From the NCBI GenBank assembly GCA_022410635.1, contig JAJVDF010000047.1, forward strand, positions 164,040 to 228,039: a stretch of DNA of 64,000 bases, given 5' to 3'. Origin of the DNA: Tretioscincus oriximinensis. Its lineage: Eukaryota; Chordata; Lepidosauria; Squamata; Gymnophthalmidae. Position 1 is the first letter of the stretch. Every line of letters begins with the position of its first letter. Positions 19,290-27,746 of the stretch are shown one piece after another. A program made the position numbers and the translations under genes. Below the pieces are notes generated by a model, which was not told where the DNA came from, made no database searches, and saw nothing but the letters and a program-made list of their open reading frames with translations.

Positions 19290-20885
19290 AAAAGGTGATA
19301 GCATGGATTGGAAACTGGCTAAAAGATAGAAACTGGAGGGTAGTAATAAATGGACAGTTTTCTGAGTGGAAAAAGGTAAGAAGTGGGGTACCCCAGGGGT
19401 CTGTACTGGGACCTTTGCTTCTCAATATATTCATAAACGATCTGGATGCCGAGGTAAATAGTGAAGTAGCCAAGTTCGTTGACGACACTAAACTGTTCAG
19501 GGTAGTGAAAACTGAAAATGATTGTAAGGCATTCCAGAGTGATTTATTGAAATTGGGTGAGTGGGCATCAAAGTGGCAAATGCATTTCGATTTAAACAAG
19601 TGCAAAGTTATGTACATTGGGGCAAGGAACCCAACTACTCCTACAACCTCATGGGAACCAAGCTTTCTGTGAGCGAGCAAGAAAAGGATATTGGGATGTT
19701 NGTANACAATTCAATGAAGATGCCAACCCAATGTGCAGCTGCAACAAAAAAGGCAAATTCCATGTTGGGGATAATTAGGAAAGGAATCAAAAACAAGTCA
19801 GCAAATGTTGTTTTGCCTCTTTATAAATCTGTGGTGAGGCCACATTTGGAATACTGTGTTCAATTCTGCTCTCCACATCTCAAGAGGGATATTTTGGAAA
19901 TAGAGAAGGTGCAGAAAAGGGCAACAAAAATGATCAAGGGTCTGGGGCACCTCCCTTATGAAGTCAGGCTGCAACATCTGGGCCTCTTCAGCTTTGAAAG
20001 GCGACGTTTGAGAGATGAGCTGATTGAAGTGTACAAAATCATGCATGGAATGGATAGGGTGAATAGAGAAAAAATGTTTTCTCTATCACCAGTGGCGGAT
20101 TGCCTTTGGGTTCATGGGGTCCAGCAAACACTCAGAGATTAAAATCAATGATAAAATCTCCATAGAAAACAATAGAGAACTGTTGGCTAATCGTAGACCT
20201 TCATAGAGGAGCTGCCAACAAATAAAAAAGCTCCAGCAGCTTTTTTATTGATGAAAAGGGTTGCCGATCCCAGAACCAATGGGAGGGCTGACTGGGAAGG
20301 GCTACAGTCTCTCTCAATCTCCAATGTGGTGCCATTTTGTAAGAGAGACTGGTAAGTGCTTGAATGTGCCTCCCAGCCTGCTTCCTAATGTCACTGAGGT
20401 TGGAAGAAGGGAGCTTTCTCCAGCCTTGGTAACATTAGGAAAGCACTGCTCCTGCGTCCTCCAATCTCAAAGTGCACCAGCTGCCACTAGGATCAGAGGG
20501 CATCCTTGAAACTCATGGCAGAAAAGTGAGAACAAAGGAAAGTATTTTTTCACCCAGAGGGTCATCGGCCTGTGGAATTTACTTCCTGAAGAGGTAGTGG
20601 TAGCTAACAGCTTGGATACCTATAAGACAGGACTAGACAGGTTCATGGACACCAAGGGTATAAATGGGTACTAAGATGGATGTCTGGATGTTGCCTCTGG
20701 GGTGGAGCAACAGGCAGGACTCCTGAAATACCATTTGCAGGGAGTCATGAACAGGAGCATATTTTGCTTTCCTCTGTTCGGACTGCCCAGGTGCATCTGG
20801 TGGGCCTCTGTGTGAGACAGAATGCTGGACTAGATGGGTTCTNGCCCGATCCAGTATGGCTCTTCTTATGTTCTGCAATTTTATT
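19290..20885 (+). mobile_element. CR1/L3-type LINE 3' half with reverse-transcriptase fragment
   Basis: Encodes non-LTR reverse transcriptase motifs: IGNWLKDRNWRV, SGVPQGSVLGPLLLNIFIN, then a variant of the catalytic box reading KFVDDTKLF (F-V-D-D), and after a frame shift near 19660 LPLYKSVVRPHLEYCVQF and HLPYEVRLQHLGLFSFERR. The 3' untranslated part (GTGGAATTTACTTCC, ending CTTCTTATGTTCT) follows after an insertion at 20090-20484. It is dead: frameshifted and 5' truncated. It starts within the IL1RL1 3' region. Confidence 0.9.
20090..20484 (+). mobile_element. CAGTGGC-ended interspersed repeat, copy 2, inserted in a LINE
   Basis: Separates two LINE blocks that are contiguous in the 6010-7345 copy (CTCTATCAC and CACTAGGA). 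Starts CAGTGGCGGATTGCC and ends GTGCACCAGCTGC. Opposite orientation to the copy at 4557-4902. Confidence 0.65.
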
Positions 20886-21246
20886 GGTAGCAGTAAATAA
20901 ATCAATTGTCATCATTTTGTTCCAAAAATTGATGCTCTACTGCTACTGTTATTGTTGTTAAGAAAATTATATCCTTATATTCCCTCATTAGGATCATGAG
21001 GCTGTTATAAATTTTGGGGGCTTGGTGTAGAAGAAACCCCAAATATCCTGAAAATAGATGTATTGAAATTTACGTATTATAATTTATTTAAAACTGGACA
21101 AAAGGCTTGATTACAAGAGCAATCAGAATTTTGTTGTATAGTCAAATTGGAAACCATTTTGTTTGTTCAGTTTAAACAAATGTAAAGTCACTTACAGCAT
21201 TTGAATATCATACCGTATTACAATCTTTCTTGTTGGTATGCCTTCA

Positions 21247-21284
21247 GGTACAACTTGGCTCTAATATTAGAGCCAAGTTGTACC
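21247..21284. repeat. Perfect 38-bp palindrome
   Basis: The left half GGTACAACTTGGCTCTAAT is followed with no spacer by its exact reverse complement ATTAGAGCCAAGTTGTACC. AT-rich sequence flanks it. No similar copy was seen elsewhere in the window. Confidence 0.95.
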
Positions 21285-21535
21285 ATATATATATTTGTCA
21301 AGCTCTGAATCAGATTCAAAAGGAATCGTATCAGCCCTTGCTCATCTGCTTGTTGGTCTTGTTAAATTTATTATGCATTTTTGTTTGTATGCAATCAAAA
21401 GTTACTGTTTTTATGTTTTAAAACCAATTATAAATGTTGGCTTTAAAACAGTCCATAAAAAAATAATCTGTATGCTTGGCAAGGTTAAGCAAAAAGAGTT
21501 GTTTTTTAAACCTTGTGTTTCTTAATTCGAAGGGA

Positions 21536-21712
21536 ATCAAAGCAGTTTACATAAATGTCTGTTCTTCTCACAACAGACACCTTGAGAAGTAGGTGGAGCA
21601 GAGAGAGCTCCCAAGAATTGTGACTACCCCAAGGTTAGTCTTTTGTGGAGGAGTGCAGAATCGAATAGGGACTTGGAAGACTTCCTGATACTCTAACCAT
21701 TAGGGCAATCTA
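21536..21712 (-). mobile_element. tRNA-derived-type SINE, copy 1
   Basis: The reverse complement reads TAATGGTTAGAGTATCAGGA..GGGTAGTCACAATTCTT..GCTCTCTCTGCTCCACCTAC..TGTAAACTGCTTTGATTCCC, aligning with the plus-strand element at 53430-53605. The box-A-like GGTTAGAGT and overall plan match squamate tRNA-derived SINEs. Confidence 0.7.
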
Positions 21713-21817
21713 ATTAACAAAGGTCTTTTAGAAAGGAACTCAGGTCTCTGGTGTAAGTGATTAGACGACCTATTGAGGAGCTGTGTACACACAGAATACA
21801 TATGCTTTGTATTGTAG

Positions 21818-21983
21818 TAGGCTGACCAGATGACCCCTTTTGTGGGNTTTTTTTCCCTGAGGAAACTTTTTTCAGAAAAATATTTTTCCTCAGAAAAAAA
21901 CAGAAACCAGAAAAACCAAAAAANCAGAAAAAGCAAAACGGGTTTTCAACCCCCCCCCCCAAAGGGGTCATCTGGTCAGCTTA
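21818..21983. mobile_element. hAT-type foldback MITE (TAGGCTGACCAG family), copy c
   Basis: Ends TAGGCTGACCAGATGACCCC / GGGGTCATCTGGTCAGCTTA, flanked by an exact 8-bp duplication TATTGTAG (21810-21817 and 21984-21991). The middle is A/T-rich palindromic sequence. Confidence 0.88.
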
Positions 21984-21989
21984 TATTGT

Positions 21990-22935
21990 AGGCTACTTTA
22001 GACTCACAAAGACCACATCAGAAGGTTGAAGCAGAGAGTCCTTTATGTCAAAAGAAATGAATGGACTTTTTTTGTAAAAAAGAAACCTTTTTTTTGTAAA
22101 AAAAAAGATCCATTTAGCAAGCTTTTTATACCCATCCCCCCTGCCTGCAAAACAGGATCTTACATTCCAAATTCCTTCATTCTGTGCAGGGAGTCAAGGC
22201 TGGGCCAACTGTAGGAGAAAGAACATCACAAGCTGATAATGGAGCCCAGCCTGAATTCCAAACTGTTTAGATTCTTGCTTGCATGTGATTTACTTATCTC
22301 TAAGCCATGGCGTCCTTCCCTCAAGTTAGCACAAAACCCACATTTTACAAAAGGAGAATAGTAAAAGTTTAGGGAGCAGCATAGAATTGTGTTTTAAATG
22401 CACAGGGAAATGCTTTCCTGACTTTCTTATACATTTTCAAGCATTAGTTCAGTAAAACTGCATAAATCACCATGAATGTGGAGTAGCATCTAGGATACTG
22501 CTGTTAGCATTGTATGGTGTTCATTGTCTGGTAAGGTAATAGAAAATATACAAAGAATTGTCCCAATTTCATGCAACATTCCAGGCTGCGGGTGTTCACT
22601 TTCACCAAAGTGCAAACTTGCCAGAGAAGTCATAAAATATGAATGAACTCTGGTATTTTGTTTACAATCACAAGGTGGCACTCTCAGCAGCAGAAACTGT
22701 TTGTCCCCGAAGACCAGTACAAAAAGTGTCTTTCGCCACTTCTGAATTCTTATTATTATTCTGAGCATTTCTAATGTAATTTTAATTGTATTTTGTATTC
22801 TGTGTACTCTTCATTTGTACAGCTTTTGACTTGCATCTATTTTGAAATCGTTTCATGTCTACTGGAAAGTGCCCTAGCTTAAAACAGTTCCTGCAAATAA
22901 AACAAACAGCTTTTTTNAAAAAATAAAAGCAAATC
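21990..22935. other. Intergenic, nothing recognised
   Basis: AT-rich sequence between repeats; short homopolymers only (22080-22110, 22912-22930). No coding exon, RNA or clear repeat seen. Confidence 0.5.
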
Positions 22936-22939
22936 TTTG

Positions 22940-23130
22940 ACAGTTGATTTCAGAGAACTTATTAATCTTAGTAGAAAGTTCAGTAAGGGGGCCTTGCAGC
23001 ACTTGTAGGTTAACAGGAGAAAGATAGGAGACATGAGCTTTTGTAGTCACCTTTACAAGTAGACATGCCTACGAAAGCTAATGCCACCTACTTTTCTCTT
23101 GTTAATCTATAAGTGTGACAAGCCCCCTCA
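22940..23130. repeat. Foldback family copy with two short arms
   Basis: TTGATTTCAGAGAACTTATTAATCTTAGTAG..CAGCACTTG..GAGCTTTTGTAGTC then CATGCCTACGAAAGCTAATGCC..CTACTTTTCTC, an inverted arrangement of the TCTACTTCTTCAG family; diverged. Confidence 0.65.
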
Positions 23131-23769
23131 CTGGAAATCCTTGACAATGGGTGTTATCAGTATAGACAGATATCCCAGCCACTTTCCTGTAAGTAGAAGA
23201 CATGTTTCTGTTGATGGGACTGGGCACTGATTGGTTAAAGAGGCATCCCTCCTCCCAGGCCTAGCTAGCTGTGGCTGGTAGCTGTTGACATTGTGAAAAA
23301 ATGGTGTAGAAAAGCAAACAGAAATACAAATAAGAACACTAAAACTAGAAAAAGAAATTCTACCAGAAGAGGAGAAGCCAGAAGATGAGAAACTGAAAGC
23401 TGGTTGTTGCATTACCTGTACCCTGTCTATATTGCATTTTGTCTTGCAAAGTGTTGAAGAGCATTAAAGGTTGTATCTGGAAAAGGATGATCGTATTGCC
23501 CATAGGCAGAACTTTCCTCCTGGTTTTAGACTTCTGGCCGTTGATGGATTTGATGATGGTGAGAGGAAGAGGCTGACAAGATAGTGACAGCATGGATTCC
23601 TCAACTAAGAATTTTTGTTGTGTTCAAAGCCTGGTCCAACTGATAGCCCTGATATTTAGTTTTCAGCACTAACTACAGCCCCTTTTTGCACAGGACTTTC
23701 TTTGAGTCTATGTTCCATAATAAGGCCTTCTATCTGCATTTTGGGGAGTGAGATGGATGGAAAGAGCTA

Positions 23770-24085
23770 CGAATTCCCACAGTGCCTTAGAACATAGGAC
23801 TGAGAATCTAAGAAGGCCTTCTGGAAGTTCCTTCCTTTTCAGAGATGCCTGGGGTAGGAACACGTAGGAAGGCTTTCTATCTGTGTTGGCTCCCACACTC
23901 TGGAACAGCTTCTTTCCAAAGGCTCCCCAGGCCCCTGGTAAAAATAAATAAATTTACCCAGGCTTTTGAATCTTAGCTCTCCTCTGCATTTGTCCTTTCA
24001 AGGAGGGAGGGAGGCAAGGTATGGCTCTTTTAAACCTTGCTTTGGTGAGGGGTGCGATATAAATTCTTAAAATTTATTTGGGGCC
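23770..24085 (+). mobile_element. Non-LTR retroelement 3' fragment ('GAAGGCCTTCTGG' type)
   Basis: Shares an ordered set of blocks with 48045-48320: AAGGCCTTCTGG.AGTTCCT, TGGAACAGC, CTTTTGAATCTTAG / CCTTTGACTCTTAG, GGGAGGGAGG and ATCTTTTAAA-type end. This resembles the C-terminal end of L2/RTE-like LINE ORF2 and its 3' tail. Confidence 0.55.
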
Positions 24086-24475
24086 TGCCATAGTCTACAC
24101 TAGCACATGGATGGCCAAGCTGTGGCCCAAGATATAGCCCAGAACAAGGCTCTGTGGGGACCCAGCCTCCGTCTGGCTCTTAAGTGGAGNCTGAGAAGCC
24201 AAGGAAGGAGACGTGTTTTTCAGTGCTCTCTTCNTTTTCCTGACTTTTTATCGTCTATTGAAGATTTTAATCGACCACTGTAAGTTTTATTACTCCTCCT
24301 GAACTATCCAAAGGAAAGACGCCAGAACTCGATAACAATCGGCAGAGGCAATTAGAGGCAATGGTCCATTCGCACCTTCTAAGTAAAAGGTCTTACTAAC
24401 ACCTTCTCCTGGACAGAAGGGTGAGACAGTAAGTGACCAAGATAACTGAGGACTGCTGACTGGTAATTACATGAC

Positions 24476-24826
24476 ATGGGAAAGAGGGAAGCCCTTGCAA
24501 GTTCTCACATAGAGCCACTAATAAAGAAACAGGCGAGGAGGAACCCATTGCTAGAGAGTGACCCTATGGTGGAGGAAGCCATAAATCAGTTAGCAGAGGC
24601 AGCCTCTCCTAACAAATACGCTGTGCTGTCAGGCAGAGATAATGAAGAAATAATTACTGCAGGGCAAGGAAGAAACGGCCTGGCAGAGAATGCCTTTGAG
24701 ATCTATGGGAAGTTGGTGTTCCTGACACACCACACTCCAGCTTTGGTTAATAGACGTCTCCAAGGATTGGAACGGGATGGGCAAGAGATTAAGGAATTGC
24801 TGATTAATCTGCTGGCAACACAGTAG
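24476..24826 (+). pseudogene. Unassigned 116-codon ORF, possibly a retroelement ORF1 fragment
   Basis: Open frame from ATG to TAG with protein-like composition: basic N-terminus (HIEPLIKKQARRN), acidic middle, and a C-terminal amphipathic stretch (NRRLQGLERDGQEIKELLIN) that could be a coiled coil. It is not part of IL1RL1 or IL18R1 by phase or motif. About 40 bases after its stop a foldback repeat begins. The upstream 24200-24475 lacks recognised features. I do not recognise the family; a LINE ORF1 or gag-like remnant is possible. Confidence 0.3.
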
Positions 24827-25094
24827 AGACCTGTCCCTGGTATGGGCGACCCTTCTGGCAGTCAATTGCATAGAAACAGCTGCGTTAGCCTTGGTAGGAA
24901 GTCCAGCAAGGGGCCTTGAGACTAACAAGGGAAGGAAAGGCGGCCTGAGCGTCCCCAGGTGTCAAGTCTACGCCTTCAGGTGCTTTATAGGAAACTGTGT
25001 GTGGGAGGTGACAAAGGAGAGAAAAACCACTAAGTGGCAGAAGCAGAGGTGCCTCTGGCTGGCTGTGCATCAATCAAATAGTGAACTGTTATTA

Positions 25095-25790
25095 TAAAGT
25101 CGATTTCAGAGAAATAGCCGTGTTAGTCTAGCAGAAAGTCCAGTAAAGGAGCTAGCAGCACTATGAGACTAACTTGAGAAAAGTGGTTGGCAGAAGCTTT
25201 TGTAGACAGGTCTACTTCTTCAGATGCACTGAAGAAGTAGAAGAAGTAGACCTGTCTGAAGTAGACCTGTCTGAAGAAGTAGANGCATCTGAAGAAGTAG
25301 ACCTGTCTACGAAAGCTTNNGCCAACCACTTTTCTCAAGTTAGTCTCATAGTGCTGCTAGCTCCTTTGCTGGACTTTCTGCTAGACTAACACGGCTATTT
25401 CTCTGAAATTGAGAAAAGTGGTTGGCATAAGCTTTCGTAGACAGGTCTACTTCTTCAGATGCTGAGGGACTAATGTCAGGGTCAGGTATTTATAGGGAAA
25501 TGTGTATGGGAGAAGACAAAGCATATGCAACTGTAGGGAGGTGTAGAATTGCAGGTAAATGGCAGGAACTAATCTCCTTTAAAAAACAGGTAAATAGCAG
25601 GAACTAATCCTCTTATGTAAAAAAGTGCCTGGGGCAACAAGGGGCAATGTCTGGTAGAGAATCAATCAATAAATACCTGACCCTGACATTAGNCCCTCAG
25701 CATCTGAAGAAGTAGACCTGTCTACGAAAGCTTNTGCCAACCACTTTTCTCAAGTTAGTCTCAAAGTGCTGCTGGCTCCTTTGCTGTTAT
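25095..25790. repeat. Compound foldback cluster of the TCTACTTCTTCAG family
   Basis: Two inverted-repeat units in series. The first has arms 25100-25225 and 25285-25412 (ends TTTCAGAGAAATAGCCGTGT and its complement) around a small array of GAAGTAGACCTGTCT units. The second has arms about 25415-25490 and 25662-25790 around a 170-base spacer. It abuts the CpG-rich block. Confidence 0.85.
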
Positions 25791-25799
25791 TATAAAAAA

Positions 25800-26370
25800 C
25801 GTATAAGCGCCCTGGCAATGCATTCAGGGGGCCTAAGCACACCGCCCACCATACACGGGAGAGGCCCTTGTACTTGCTGCTCTTCAAATGCAGCGTGTTC
25901 CGAAAGCCCCTTCGGAGTGGCGCTGGGCGTGACTGAGGGCAGCCGCAGCCCCACAACTGCCGCCTTTTCAAGGAACCACAAATCCTGGCCACGCTCGCAG
26001 CACAACCGCGCTTTGAAGAAGCCCCGGTCGGCGCCTCTATTTCCAGGCAGGCAAGCGAGAGCGCCCAGAAGGCCACCCCCCCTCCTCCTCCCCCCCTCCT
26101 CCTCCCCCCACTTCCCCCCCGCCTTGGTTTCAATGCTGCTATGCGGGCGCCTCTTTTCTCCTCGTCTCCCTGCCCCAGGCGGACGCAGCTCTGTAGCAAG
26201 CAGGAAGGGAAGGAAGGGCTCGGAAGCCTCCCTGCTGCCGCCTTGCTCTGCCGACCCTGGGTCGCGCCTGGACGCCTCCCTTTCCCCTGGGGACCAGAGC
26301 CTCCCTTCCCCAGGTTCCTCCGGCCTCCCCCCACTCCGCGAGGCCTTCGCCTAGGGAGGTGAGATTTTAA
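25800..26370 (+). promoter_or_regulatory. CpG-rich block; candidate IL18R1 promoter and non-coding first exon
   Basis: About 570 bases of GC-rich, CpG-rich sequence in otherwise AT-rich DNA, 1.3 kb upstream of the IL18R1 start-codon exon. The sequence CTAGGGAG followed by GTGAGA at 26359 is a good splice donor and could join to the acceptor at 27656. Long open frames here on both strands are explained by base composition. It lies next to foldback repeats (25095-25790). Promoter function is inference; no TATA box was recognised. Confidence 0.5.
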
Positions 26371-27277
26371 CTTCACTTGTCTATCTATTGACTGCAAGGC
26401 GGCGTCTCTCTCTCGCACACACACAGTTGTTGCAATTTGCAATCTTTTTCTCGTGCGCCCTGGGGACGAGTAAAAACCCACAGGAGTTTGTGGGCACCCA
26501 GCCTAGGATTAAAATTAATTTATGTTTGGGGGTAGCCAAGAGCCCATCTGCAGGCATGTTGGGTCTCTTCCCTGGTGAGATGACTTTCCAGTCCTGCCAG
26601 GACTCCTTGGAGACCACGATCACACTAGTAGCCTTCCATCTTTATCCTTTTCGATTGCTGTTCAGGCAACCAACTTTGTAGGAAGCTGTTTGCTGCATAG
26701 CATCTGAAGTAGACTTGTCTATGGAAATTGAAGCAGCCTACCTTTTTCTTGTTTTCCTCTGGAGATATTAGGAGATAAACTTCTTATTCCATAAAGATAA
26801 AATAGTGATAAGAGTCTCCTGGTGATGGCCCTGTTCCTACTGAGCCTAATTCTGGGTTNTATCTCGATACAGAGTTTGGCCATGTAGCNTGTAGATAGCA
26901 GCCTCCTATTCTGCGCTGAGATAAAGCCCAAAATAAGGCTCAGTGGGGACAGGGCCCATATACTTTTAACTTACCAGGTTATTTAACAATAGGTTAANTA
27001 GAGTTTAGATTTTCTACAGTGTTGCTATGTAGCTAGCAGGAGGAAAGGCAGCTAAAAGAGCATGTCAAAGTCTGGCAGCCAGACAAAATGCTGGAAAGCC
27101 TGCAATTTTGTGGAAAGTCACATGAAATTTGATCTCACTNACTATAGCAGATTAGCCAGACATTTGTTGCTGTTGCTAAATACCACTGACCAATACTGAG
27201 TTGAGATTCAGAAGTGATTTTCTATTGTCTAAGCTAAGGACTGGCAACTGTCTGCTTTCCAGGCTACTTGCAGTAGA

Positions 27278-27418
27278 TATAGGCTGCATCTACACGGAGC
27301 CTTATCCTGGGCTATACCTCGCAATAGATGTCTGCCAACCATATGCTAGTGTAGACTATGGCCAAGCTCTATCCTGAGATTTGACTCCAGAATAAGGCTT
27401 CGTGTGGACGAGACCACA
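27278..27418. repeat. Inverted-repeat element (GGCTGCATCTACACGGAGCC ends)
   Basis: TAGGCTGCATCTACACGGAG..CTTATCCTGGGC pairs imperfectly with CCAGAATAAGGCTTCGTGTGG..; related sequence is at 24090-24180 and 26905-26960. Probably a short DNA-transposon family upstream of IL18R1. Confidence 0.5.
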
Positions 27419-27656
27419 GTATTAGCTAGTCCTTAATTGATGTTTATATGAAATAAAGAATTGGCTCGAGCTCTCTGTTCTAGTGAACTGAGGTTCAATT
27501 TAATCTTATAGGCCAGATAAGAAGGTTTTTCACGTAAATACATTGTAAATGTGAGTTTAAGACTTCTTTTGAAAAGCAGTTTTAATTCTTAGGAAAAACA
27601 AAACAGCACTGATTTTTTGTTACATTAAAATTTCAAAACTGTATTTTTTCCCCCAG

Positions 27657-27746
27657 AGGAGAAGTTTCAGCTAAATCTGAATATGAAAATGTATTTTGGA
27701 AAACTGTCAGTTGTGCTGTTGGTCCTTCTGAACTGGATCTGCCCAG
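27657..27746 (+). CDS. IL18R1: IL18R1 exon with start codon: signal peptide
   Basis: A strong acceptor (pyrimidine tract then CCCCAG at 27651-27656) precedes 26 leader bases and the ATG at 27683. It encodes [21 protein letters not shown]; donor GTAAGA at 27747, phase 1. The acceptor implies a separate upstream non-coding first exon, plausibly in the CpG-rich block ending near 26358. Confidence 0.88.

Noticed and set aside
25750..26481. 243-codon minus-strand ORF
   Set aside because: It lies across the GC-rich CpG block; repetitive Gly/Arg/Pro composition fits chance open frame in GC-rich DNA, and it overlaps foldback repeats at one end.
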